NCBI GenBank assembly: GCA_049694275.1
Contig: JBAVQS010000313.1
Coordinates: 1 to 19,793, forward strand
From: JBAVQS01 sp049694275
GTDB lineage: Bacteria > Chloroflexota > Anaerolineae > UBA4142 > SHND01
Direction of reading: 5' to 3'
Length of the DNA stretch: 19,793 nt
Shown one piece after another: positions 1 through 5,954 of this stretch. Positions within the stretch are counted from its first letter, which is position 1; each line of letters opens with the position of its first letter. The notes below the pieces were generated by a model. It saw only the letters and a program-made list of their open reading frames with translations, was not told the DNA's origin and made no database searches. The position numbers and the translations under genes were made by a program.

Positions 1-241
1 TATCGACCGGCAGCCCGTACCCCTGGCTCAAAAAGCGGGCGAGCGCGAGGCGAAAAAAGCCATCCCCCTGCTCGGCGCCGTACTGGAGCAGCGACGGATC
101 ATCCTGCCCCAGCCGCCGCGCCGCCGACACGCGCAGCAGGTCCAGCGGCAGCAGCGCCACCTGGGGTTGTCCGACGCCCAGATCGATCACCTCCGGATCG
201 GGGTTGAGTTGCATCGTGTGAATCGCGCCTGGCCTGTTCAT
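1..241 (-). CDS. PLP-dependent aminotransferase, class I/II (N-terminal part only)
   Basis: The gene reads leftward and leaves the window, so only about 80 N-terminal residues are visible. They include VIDLGVGQPQ, then LLPLDLLR and QYGAEQGDGFFR, then a stretch beginning LALARFL. This is the start of the fold-type I aminotransferase domain found in 2-aminoadipate transaminase-like and MocR-related enzymes: the substrate-binding N-terminal arm, then the G-x-x-x-G-x-x-x-L-R turn. The PLP lysine lies outside the window. There is no GntR-type DNA-binding domain before the aminotransferase start, so it looks like a stand-alone enzyme and not a MocR regulator. The start at 241 has a GGAG about 11 nt upstream; an in-frame ATG at 214 is the alternative and begins closer to the conserved region. 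The gene is divergent from the MFS transporter. The substrate cannot be told from this part. Confidence 0.85.
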   Translation of the reverse strand, partial: MNRPGAIHTMQLNPDPEVIDLGVGQPQVALLPLDLLRVSAARRLGQDDPSLLQYGAEQGDGFFRLALARFLSQGYGLPVD

Positions 242-281
242 TTTCCATTCATCTCCATCACGCAAAACGGGTCACTTCCTG

Positions 282-287
282 TATAAT
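282..287 (+). promoter_or_regulatory. Candidate -10 box TATAAT for the MFS gene
   Basis: A perfect TATAAT lies in the 80-bp gap between the divergent aminotransferase and the MFS gene, 35 nt before the MFS ATG. No good -35 hexamer is found 16-18 nt upstream. The TTGACA at 295-300 lies downstream of it and has no matching -10, so it is probably chance. The site may depend on an activator. Confidence 0.45.
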
Positions 288-321
288 AGACTTCTTGACA
301 TTCAAACCGGAGGGGACGCAC

Positions 322-1572
322 ATGCAGGCAAAAACCTATCAAGTGTATGGCTATCGCTGGGTGGTGCTCGCGGTCGTCATGTTCATCAACCTCACCATCC
401 AGATGTTGTGGATCACCTATGCGCCGATTACCGGTCCCGCCGCCAAATTCTACGGCGTGTCGGACCTGATGATCGGGCTCCTGGCGATGACCTTTATGAT
501 CGCCTTTATTCCCCTCTCCATCCCGGTGGCGTGGGTCATCGACACGTACGGCCATAAACGCGCCGTCGGGATCGGCGTCGTGCTCATGAGCCTCTTTGGC
601 CTGTTACGGGGCACCGTGGGCGCGGATTATACCCTGGTCCTGCTCTGCACGATTGGCATCGCCGTCGCGCAGCCCTTTTTGCTCAACGCGTGGACCAAGA
701 CCGCGGCCGCGTGGTTCGCGACCGAGGAGCGCGCGACGGCGGTCGGGCTGACCACCGCCGCCAGCCTGATCGGCACGGCAATCGGCATGGTGCTCACGCC
801 GCTCCTCACCGCGAGCTGGTCGATTCCGGCGGTGCAGCTCGCGTACGGCGGGCTCGCGGCGCTCTCCGCCGTCCTCTTTCTCGTTTTTGCGCGAGAGAAT
901 CCGCCGACGCCCCCCTGCCCGCCCGGCGAAGAGGCGCGCGCCCTCATGCTCGACGGCCTCAAGCACGCGTTCACGGTCAAACCGTTCCTCATCTACCTGG
1001 CCATCTTTTTCATCGGCATGGGCGTCTTTAACGGGCTCAGCACCTGGATCGAGGATATTGTGCGGCCGCGCGGGTTTTCGCCGACGGATGCCGGCGTGCT
1101 GGGCGCGGTGTTCCTCATCAGCGGAATTCTGGGCGCGTTTGTGGTTCCGCTGATCTCGGACCGCCAGCACAAGCGCCAGCGGTTTCTCGTCATCGGGATT
1201 CTCGGCGCGCTCCCCGGATTGCTCGGCGTCACCTTTGCAACCGATTGGAACCTGCTGCTCCTCTCCGCCTTTGTGCTGGGCTTTTTCCTGGTGAGCACCG
1301 GCCCCATCGGGATGCAGTATGCGGCCAAGATCACCTATCCAACGCCCGAAGGAGCCTCGAACGGGTTGATTCAGCTTTTCGGTCAGGCCTCGGTCGTCTT
1401 TGTCTATTTGATGGAGGTGCTCGCCGGCCCGGACGGGTCGTTCACCTCGGCGCTGCTCCTGTCGCTGGGCCTCCTGATGGTCAGCCTCATCCTGATGACG
1501 CAGTTGCGCGACGCGCCGCGGCTTCCGCCGGTGGCCGTCCCGGAACCGGAGGTCAGCGCCTCCCCCTCCTGA
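322..1572 (+). CDS. MFS transporter, FLVCR-like
   Basis: This encodes a 416-residue integral membrane protein with about 12 hydrophobic helices and a hydrophilic break near the middle (after VFARENPPTPPCPPGEE), the usual 6+6 layout of the major facilitator superfamily. The first helix region (YRWVVLAVVMFINL, then MLWITYAPI and AAKFYGVS) resembles the FLVCR branch, whose animal members export heme or move choline. Bacterial members have unknown substrates. The motif VIDTYGHKRAVGIG after helix 2 corresponds to the MFS motif A loop. The ATG at 322 is chosen because GGAGGGG sits 6 nt upstream; an in-frame TTG at 295 would give nine extra residues without a ribosome-binding site. It stands alone on the plus strand, divergent from an aminotransferase, which might suggest transport of an amino-acid-derived compound (inference only). 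Confidence 0.9.
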   Translation: MQAKTYQVYGYRWVVLAVVMFINLTIQMLWITYAPITGPAAKFYGVSDLMIGLLAMTFMIAFIPLSIPVAWVIDTYGHKRAVGIGVVLMSLFGLLRGTVGADYTLVLLCTIGIAVAQPFLLNAWTKTAAAWFATEERATAVGLTTAASLIGTAIGMVLTPLLTASWSIPAVQLAYGGLAALSAVLFLVFARENPPTPPCPPGEEARALMLDGLKHAFTVKPFLIYLAIFFIGMGVFNGLSTWIEDIVRPRGFSPTDAGVLGAVFLISGILGAFVVPLISDRQHKRQRFLVIGILGALPGLLGVTFATDWNLLLLSAFVLGFFLVSTGPIGMQYAAKITYPTPEGASNGLIQLFGQASVVFVYLMEVLAGPDGSFTSALLLSLGLLMVSLILMTQLRDAPRLPPVAVPEPEVSASPS

Positions 1573-1675
1573 CCGCCGCGCCGGGACATCGTCACCACGC
1601 ACGCGCCGCCCAGGCTGGTCGCGCCCAAGCGTATTCACGAATCCTATGGTATATCATTTAACGTTTGAGCGCAAC

Positions 1676-1738
1676 GCAAAAAACGAAACCCGAAGGGCAC
1701 GAGTCCCACATTCTGGGGAGAGGCTCTTCGGGTTCGTT
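1676..1738 (-). terminator. Intrinsic terminator of the flavoprotein / membrane-protein operon
   Basis: The arms at 1682-1695 and 1726-1738 pair over 13 bp with one bulged base (CTTCGGGT/ACCCGAAG plus TCGTT/AACGA). Read on the minus strand, the stem is followed by TCGTTTTTTGCG, a T-run. The long internal loop (about 30 nt) contains a smaller TCCC/GGGA stem. It lies 60 nt beyond the stop of the membrane-protein gene. The plus-strand side has no T-run, so it mainly serves minus-strand transcription. Confidence 0.65.
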
Positions 1739-1800
1739 CAAATCGCCTCACAGGCGGCCGAGCCAGAGATCAGTGAGGGGGACAGGTAACATTGCGTGTG

Positions 1801-2667
1801 TCACCCAACGGCAACGGGTGGGCGGGCGCTGGAACGCTGCGCGGCGAACCAGCCGGCGAGCCCGAGCGCGAGCATGGCAGCAATGCCGAGGACATAGAGC
1901 CCTGTGTTCAGCATTCCCCAGTTCAGCGTTGAAGCGAACCGTGCCATCGAGATCAATTGGAGCGCGCCGAAAGCAATGTTCCCAGCGGATAGGGGCAAAA
2001 TGCGCTCCCAGTCATTCTCATACGCGCCGTGCGCGGCCGCGACCCCGAGCCCGATGAGCCACGCGCCGACGGCGCGCCCAGTGAGCGGCGTGAGCGCCCA
2101 CGGCCACATGGAGTTGAACGTCTGTGGGGCGATGAAAAGGAGCACGCCGACAATCACCATGACTGCCGCCTCCAGGACGAGGAGCATACGATAGACCGAC
2201 GGCAGCGGGAACCGGCGGGTGGGCTCGCCCCCTTTCTGGCGGACCTGGTAGGCGAGCAGGACGAGCATGACCAGCGGCGCGGCGATATAGATCACCACCC
2301 AGGCATACGCGGTGAGACGTGCAAACGGGGCGTCACTGTTGAAATGAAAGCGGTCGATGTGCAACAAGGTCGCGATCAACGTCAGGAGTGTAAAAAGCGA
2401 CATCCCCAGATAGACGACGCGGGCGTGCGCCCAGAGGCGAGTGCGCGCTGCGACCAACTCGACGACCAGGGCGGTGGAATAGGCCCCGCCGAGAAAGGCA
2501 GCAGTGAGCGGCGGGTTGATCGTCCAGGCAAAGAGCGTTTCAGTCCGGTCCGGCAGCAAAAAGAGGAGCGGCCCGACGACAAAGGCCAGGGCGCTGATTG
2601 CGAGTGTCAGCCGTCGGATGCCAGACGTCACCGGTTTGTAGGATTGAGACAGAGCAATTGCAGACAT
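1801..2667 (-). CDS. Polytopic membrane protein of unknown function
   Basis: This 288-residue protein is strongly hydrophobic, with about eight transmembrane helices. Examples are LTLAISALAFVVGPLLFLL near the N-terminus, AAFLGGAYSTALVVELVA, LGMSLFTLLTLIATLL, YAWVVIYIAAPLVMLVLLAY, LVLEAAVMVIVGVLLFIAP, and the final LNTGLYVLGIAAMLALGLAG. I do not recognise a family. A WPWALTPLTGRAVGAWLIGLG segment repeats the pattern of the INPPLTAAFLGGAY segment near the N-terminus, which suggests an internal duplication of a four-helix unit. The ATG at 2667 is preceded by AGGAGGAGG, a very strong ribosome-binding site, so it is preferred over the 29-codon longer in-frame form. It starts 17 nt after the stop of the flavoprotein gene, so the two are almost certainly co-transcribed. 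It is possibly a membrane partner of that enzyme, but no catalytic motif is visible. Confidence 0.85.
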   Translation of the reverse strand: MSAIALSQSYKPVTSGIRRLTLAISALAFVVGPLLFLLPDRTETLFAWTINPPLTAAFLGGAYSTALVVELVAARTRLWAHARVVYLGMSLFTLLTLIATLLHIDRFHFNSDAPFARLTAYAWVVIYIAAPLVMLVLLAYQVRQKGGEPTRRFPLPSVYRMLLVLEAAVMVIVGVLLFIAPQTFNSMWPWALTPLTGRAVGAWLIGLGVAAAHGAYENDWERILPLSAGNIAFGALQLISMARFASTLNWGMLNTGLYVLGIAAMLALGLAGWFAAQRSSARPPVAVG

Positions 2668-2684
2668 GATTCCTCCTCCTATTC

Positions 2685-3743
2685 TTACTGGCTGCGATAC
2701 AGGCGCGCGGCGAGCGGCCACAAGAGGCGGTGCAACGCCGACCCGCGATACCAAAAGCCAATCGAGCGGTCGAGATTGGGAGCGGACCGGAAGCGGCGGA
2801 GGAGAGCGCGGCAGGTGCGATTCCCCGCGCGGTCGTAAAACATGCGATTGACGATGGATGAGCGCACGAGCGGGTGAATCTCGCGGGCGACGAGATCTGC
2901 ATAATCGGTGTCCTCGTGCAGCGCCCGCGCGGCGAGATAGCCGGAGTGGAGCGCGTTACGGATACCAAAACCCCAGAGGAAATCTTGCAAGCCCGCGGCC
3001 TCTCCGACCACCAACGGTCGCTGCGTCGACGTCTCCTGCAATCCCTGCACGCGCCCGCCATACCCCGAGGTCATCCGCACATTTTCCATTTCGAGCGGCA
3101 GCACCGTTTGATAAAACTCGATTGCCCGGTTTAGATACGAGCGGGCATTTTTGAAATCGCGGGTCAGCACGACGGAGAGGGTCCCCAAACCGTCGACGAT
3201 CACGAGATAGGCATAGGCCCGCGGGGCGACCGAATTATCGACGAGCCCGATGACCGTATCAGGATGGCGTGTGTGAAAGGTGACCCCGGCGCCGAGGAAA
3301 AAGCCGCGCGACCGGGCGCCGACTGCCCAGATATCCACGTTCGAACGGTCGACCGGGCAGCCATAGTGGAGCACAACCCCGCAATCAAACGCCTGCTGCT
3401 TGAGCGCTTGCTCGATAGAGCCGGAGCCGGGACCGCGCTGGATGAGGTAGAAAAAGGGGTAAACGGTGTGAAAGGGATAGCGTTCGCCGGCCGCATCATA
3501 GATTGCGAAATCGAGCGGGGCGCGGTGGGCGAACGAGGGCGCGAGACCCCAGTCCCCGAGCAGGTCCATCAGGTCACGCTCGGTCGTCCAGTTCTCCATC
3601 GCATCCCAGTCGGCGTGCCGTGCCAGGCCGCTGTCGGCATTCTTTTCGAACACTTCGACCGGATGTCCCCACTGGGCCAGCCGGACCGCTGCAGCCAGCC
3701 CCGCCAGCCCGGCGCCTGCGATGCGAATCGTACTAATCCCCAT
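2685..3743 (-). CDS. FAD-dependent oxidoreductase, geranylgeranyl reductase-like
   Basis: The 352-residue protein begins with a Rossmann dinucleotide-binding fold: IRIAGAGLAGLAAAVRLAQ (G-x-G-x-x-G) and an acidic end VEVFEK. The later motif VVGEAAGLQDFLWGFGIRNA matches the G-D/E-A-A-G FAD pyrophosphate-binding element of the geranylgeranyl reductase / FixC-like flavoprotein family. Members of that family reduce isoprenoid double bonds, for example in archaeal-type lipids or bacteriochlorophyll tails. It lacks a transmembrane helix. The ATG at 3743 is chosen because GGCGGGA lies just upstream; a GTG at 3755 is an alternative. It is the first gene of a two-gene operon with a membrane protein and is driven by a near-consensus promoter. 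A role in isoprenoid or lipid modification is plausible given the carotenoid genes elsewhere in the window, but the substrate is unknown. Confidence 0.8.
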   Translation of the reverse strand: MGISTIRIAGAGLAGLAAAVRLAQWGHPVEVFEKNADSGLARHADWDAMENWTTERDLMDLLGDWGLAPSFAHRAPLDFAIYDAAGERYPFHTVYPFFYLIQRGPGSGSIEQALKQQAFDCGVVLHYGCPVDRSNVDIWAVGARSRGFFLGAGVTFHTRHPDTVIGLVDNSVAPRAYAYLVIVDGLGTLSVVLTRDFKNARSYLNRAIEFYQTVLPLEMENVRMTSGYGGRVQGLQETSTQRPLVVGEAAGLQDFLWGFGIRNALHSGYLAARALHEDTDYADLVAREIHPLVRSSIVNRMFYDRAGNRTCRALLRRFRSAPNLDRSIGFWYRGSALHRLLWPLAARLYRSQ

Positions 3744-3792
3744 CTTTCCCGCCACCTGTACCTATAGGAAACGAGCCAACGATTGTGGCAGG

Positions 3793-3821
3793 ATATTAGC
3801 ACCCGCAACGGCGGCTGTCAA
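3793..3821 (-). promoter_or_regulatory. Sigma-70-type promoter for the flavoprotein operon
   Basis: On the minus strand TTGACA (3821-3816) and TAATAT (3798-3793) are separated by exactly 17 nt. This is a perfect -35 and a 4-of-6 -10 (TAATAT against TATAAT). The predicted start lies about 40 nt before the ATG at 3743. The -35 overlaps the edge of the 52-bp repeat at 3819-3870, so the repeat may have supplied half of this promoter. Confidence 0.7.
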
Positions 3822-3870
3822 CGGCCTGTATCAGGTCCGTTCACCTAGCCGCGCAAGCCGTTGAGCCAGA
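3819..3870 (-). repeat. 52-bp dispersed direct repeat, copy 1
   Basis: It is 48/52 identical to 7250-7301 in the same orientation, with similarity stopping abruptly on both sides. Read on the minus strand it begins with codons for VWLNGLRG and a TAG stop, followed by an imperfect palindrome (AACGG-a-CCTG ... CAGG-c-CGTT). Confidence 0.75.
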
Positions 3871-3952
3871 CCTCGATATATTCCTGTGGCATGAATTCTC
3901 CCCTGATTTCTTTGCCGAATATGAACGCAATGGGTGGGCAAAAGCCAAGCTT
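3845..3952 (-). pseudogene. Possible remnant of a TetR-family regulator C-terminus
   Basis: A 35-codon open stretch after an in-frame stop ends in QEYIEVWLNGLRG and TAG. That ending resembles the last helix of many TetR/AcrR repressors. No DNA-binding helix-turn-helix is present upstream and no start with a ribosome-binding site precedes it, so if it is real it is only the tail of a deleted gene. The identification rests on a short pattern and could be chance. Confidence 0.25.
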
Positions 3953-4096
3953 TTACTCACCCAAGACGGTTGCCAACTGTGAAGAAGCGACGCTTCTCAA
4001 CAGAGACGACGTCGCAAAGTTTATTCAATATCTGAGCCCATTTTCATAAAGAGGTTTTTCGGCCTCTCTATGAGTGGCAAAAGGGGGCTCCTAGAC
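3871..4096. other. Gene-poor stretch within 3744-4096
   Basis: From 3744 to 4096 there is no convincing complete gene on either strand. The stretch holds the promoter at 3793-3821, the 52-bp repeat, the putative regulator remnant and the hairpin at 4045-4072. A 62-codon plus-strand reading frame here (3861-4049) has no ribosome-binding site and no recognisable content. Confidence 0.6.
4045..4072 (-). terminator. Hairpin after the VOC gene, without T-run
   Basis: On the minus strand CATAGAGAGG and CCTCTTTATG pair over 10 bp (one G-U) around an 8-nt CCGAAAAA loop, 24 nt after the VOC gene's stop. The G-U pair would be an A-C mismatch on the plus strand, so the structure favours minus-strand RNA. 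No T-run follows; it could protect the mRNA 3' end or be a weak terminator. Confidence 0.45.
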
Positions 4097-4474
4097 TTAC
4101 GCCTGTTCCAAGTGGATCAGATTGCCATCAGGGTCCTTAAAGTTAAACCACTTGACCCCTGATCCCGGGCCGTGCAGGTCGTCTCCGATTTTACTGACTT
4201 GGACTCCCTTGTCGCTCAGCTCTTTGTGCGCTGCTACAATATCTGAAGTTGCAAAGTACAGCGTCATGGTACCGAGCTGCATGTCTGCGTGATACGTGGT
4301 GAGGGTAATAGTAACCCCGCCTTCAGGGAGGGCCAGTGATACCCACCAGCGGTCGTCGGTTTGACGGTAGTCCGTCGTGACCTTCAATCCAAGTTTGTCC
4401 GCGTAAAACGCTTTGGCCTTCGGCATGTCGCTAACGGCCACCTGGAGCATCATAAACTTGTCAATGACTTGCAT
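4097..4474 (-). CDS. VOC superfamily (glyoxalase / bleomycin-resistance-like) protein
   Basis: This 125-residue protein has one full vicinal-oxygen-chelate fold. The first beta-alpha-beta-beta-beta unit begins FMMLQVAVSDMPKAKAFYAD KLGL, and the second begins MTLYFATSDIVAAHKEL and ends with KWFNFKDPDGNLIHLEQ. The terminal FxDPDGNxxxLEQ carries the usual metal-ligand glutamate. The expected first ligand position near the N-terminus is Q or V here, not a clear histidine, so whether it is a metal enzyme is uncertain. The start has AAAGGAGAA 7 nt upstream. It lies at the end of the minus-strand run headed by the ECF42 sigma factor. VOC, DUF1801 and DGPF proteins commonly cluster with that sigma group, which supports membership in its regulon. 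The substrate is unknown. Confidence 0.87.
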   Translation of the reverse strand: MQVIDKFMMLQVAVSDMPKAKAFYADKLGLKVTTDYRQTDDRWWVSLALPEGGVTITLTTYHADMQLGTMTLYFATSDIVAAHKELSDKGVQVSKIGDDLHGPGSGVKWFNFKDPDGNLIHLEQA

Positions 4475-4512
4475 CTATTGTTCTCCTTTACTGTCTTTAT
4501 CGTAAATTCATT

Positions 4513-4731
4513 TTATCGCTCGCGCTCTTTTGGCGTGTTCAACCTCACAGCATCGAGAATGAGTGCCTTTAGCGCTGCCTCATTTACCGTGTCGCCTGCG
4601 TGGAAGTCGATGGCACGAACCGTGTTGCTGTCTAGACGCGTATTAAAGAGCTGCTTCGGATCCTTCAGCCGGGCACCTTTGGGGAATGTCAGCCTTTCGG
4701 GGAAGGATTCGTACTTGTTTTCATTCTCAGC
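4513..4731 (-). pseudogene. C-terminal fragment of a second DUF1801-type protein
   Basis: An open frame of 72 codons encodes ERLTFPKGARLKDPKQLFN and then SNTVRAIDFHAGDT, ending in a short arginine-rich tail. This is the C-terminal half of the COG5649/DUF1801 type (K-G-A-x-L-x-D-P-x-x-L-F-N, then R-A-I-D-x-x-x-G). The N-terminal half is missing, an in-frame TGA sits immediately upstream, and no ATG, GTG or TTG precedes the conserved part. Its beginning overlaps the stop of the neighbouring intact DUF1801 gene by a few bases. That fits a deletion that removed its own start region and fused the remainder next to the sister gene. If translation occurred, it would need a frameshift from the upstream gene. 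Confidence 0.7.
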
Positions 4732-5209
4732 TCACCGCTTTCTTCACAAGCGCGCTGATCCTGGCCTCGTCGGCGGCCGTCAACTCCTTCAGCGCGAAGG
4801 CGGTCGGCCACATGGCGCCTTCGTCAAGGTTCGCCGAGTCGCTAAAGCCGAACGTCGCGTACCTCGTTTTGAACTTTTCCGCGGGTTGGAAGAAGCAGAC
4901 GACCTTGCCGTCCTTGTTGGCATACGCGGGCATCCCGTACCAGGTTTTTGGCATGAGGGTTGGCGCGCTGTCTTTGATGATGTCATGGATTCGCTTCGCC
5001 ACGGAGCGATCCAGTCCCTGCATCGCTTTGATCGCCTCAAGCGCTGCGCTTTCTCCCGCCGCCCTATCATTCTTCGCGCGCTCTTCCGCCTTCCGCTCTT
5101 TGGCAATCGCCCTCATCGCGGCTTTTTCCTCGTCCGTCCATACGTTGGACGCCTTGCCGATTGCGGTGGTGCTCTTGGCAAACTTCTGCGTATCCTTTTT
5201 GGCGCTCAT
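4727..5209 (-). CDS. DUF1801 (YdhG-like) domain protein
   Basis: The 160-residue soluble protein has a charged, lysine- and alanine-rich N-terminal helix (DEEKAAMRAIAKERKAEERA). The DUF1801 core follows, with the signature PKTWYGMPAYANKDGKVVCF, then FKTRYATFGFSDSANLDEGA and MWPTAFALKELT. The biochemical function of DUF1801 is not established; the fold resembles frataxin/YdhG-like domains. The start at 5209 is fixed by AAGGAGGT 6 nt upstream. It lies in the same direction as the DGPF gene and the VOC gene inside the ECF42 neighbourhood. The 270-nt gap to the DGPF gene holds a MITE-like unit and a palindrome, so it may have its own promoter. Confidence 0.88.
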   Translation of the reverse strand: MSAKKDTQKFAKSTTAIGKASNVWTDEEKAAMRAIAKERKAEERAKNDRAAGESAALEAIKAMQGLDRSVAKRIHDIIKDSAPTLMPKTWYGMPAYANKDGKVVCFFQPAEKFKTRYATFGFSDSANLDEGAMWPTAFALKELTAADEARISALVKKAVS

Positions 5210-5307
5210 TGAAACCTCCTTATCTGACTCGGTTGGAACCCTCGCCTTGTTGGGCGGGTGAATGTTTCTGGCAAATCACTTGCGCGACCGCACCGTTCGC
5301 GACAGCG

Positions 5308-5319
5308 AAATCTAGATTT
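5308..5319. promoter_or_regulatory. Palindrome AAATCTAGATTT upstream of the DUF1801 gene
   Basis: A perfect 12-bp palindrome is flanked by near-symmetrical AGCGA / TCGCT arms (offset 2 nt), 99 nt upstream of the DUF1801 start. It has the form of a dimeric repressor operator, but no cognate regulator is in the window. Confidence 0.35.
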
Positions 5320-5350
5320 GTCGCTGCCTTTCCTAAAGGGAAATGGCTGG

Positions 5351-5443
5351 TAGTGCACCAAAATGAGCCTGCGAAGTCCAGCTAGGGTTTTGTAACTGGC
5401 GAATGCATATTCAAGTATGCAATTTCATCATGTTGGTGCACTA
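5351..5443. repeat. 93-bp MITE-like unit with 16-bp inverted ends
   Basis: The left end TAGTGCACCAAAATGA (5351-5366) and the inverted right end (5428-5443) match at 15 of 16 positions. Both ends carry terminal TA. A smaller TGCATA-TTCAAG-TATGCA hairpin sits inside (5404-5421). No coding potential is present. The size and structure suit a non-autonomous transposable element, or alternatively a large hairpin or paired operator half-sites. No target duplication beyond the TA is visible. Confidence 0.5.
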
Positions 5444-5479
5444 GGGATTAGGTTGGTATTTTTCATCCCAACTCCCGTG

Positions 5480-5830
5480 TCACTGCCATTCCCATGTTGG
5501 TCGAACCTCGATGCTTCCAATTCGCGCGCTCGGTATTTTTGAAGCCACGCGAATCGCATCGTTAAGATCTTTTGCTTCGATGACGAGGATGCTGCCGAGC
5601 AGCTCCTTGGTTTCTATAAAGGGACCGTCGGTCATCAGCGTCTTTCCTTCTCTCACGCTTACCGTGGTCGCGGTGTGGGGGGCGGTCATGCCGTGGAAGG
5701 CGACGAATTGTCCGCTCTTTTGGAGCGCTTCATGGAACGCTTTGGAATCCGCAGCCAGCTTGCCCATTTCTTCCTTGGACATCTTTTGCAGCGCCACCTC
5801 GTCCCCGTAGATCAGGCATACGTATTTCAT
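5480..5830 (-). CDS. DGPF / YCII-domain protein of the ECF42 module
   Basis: The 116-residue protein starts MKYVCLIYGDE and carries LMTDGPFIETKELLGSILVI at about residues 65-84. This is the D-G-P-F signature that names the family, followed by the E-x-x-x-G strand. YCII/DGPF proteins are small dimeric alpha-beta barrels whose enzymatic role is not settled. The start at 5830 is preceded by AAGGAGGA. Genes of this family are the hallmark neighbours and regulatory targets of ECF42 sigma factors. Here it follows the sigma gene directly and has a sequence fitting the ECF42 promoter consensus in the 124-nt gap, so it is very probably transcribed by that sigma factor. Confidence 0.93.
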   Translation of the reverse strand: MKYVCLIYGDEVALQKMSKEEMGKLAADSKAFHEALQKSGQFVAFHGMTAPHTATTVSVREGKTLMTDGPFIETKELLGSILVIEAKDLNDAIRVASKIPSARIGSIEVRPTWEWQ

Positions 5831-5900
5831 TACATCCTCCTTTCAAAACGTTGGACAAATCCGCAAATCTCTCCTGCAAAACGATCGTTGCCGATAGATA

Positions 5901-5927
5901 GTCGTTGGAGAACGCCTAAAATCGACA
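5901..5927 (-). promoter_or_regulatory. Candidate ECF42-dependent promoter of the DGPF gene
   Basis: On the minus strand TGTCGA (5927-5922), a 17-nt spacer and CGAC (5904-5901) agree with the known ECF42 signature (TGTCGA at -35, CGA/TC at -10). The site lies 28 nt past the sigma stop and about 70 nt before the DGPF start. Confidence 0.65.
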
Positions 5928-5954
5928 TTGGCCGGAAAGAGATTTTCTCGCGTT

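Noticed and set aside
295..300. TTGACA as the -35 of the MFS gene
   Set aside because: It lies downstream of the only good -10 and no -10 is found 17 nt after it.
604..1638. Long minus-strand reading frame opposite the MFS gene (344 codons)
   Set aside because: It is low-complexity, rich in R, E and G, has no ribosome-binding site and lies opposite a clear transporter gene; a typical GC-rich antisense artefact.
1746..1772. A third copy of the 52-bp repeat next to the terminator at 1676-1738
   Set aside because: Only a short stretch (CTCTGGCTCGGC-like) agrees; similarity is too weak and gapped to call a copy.
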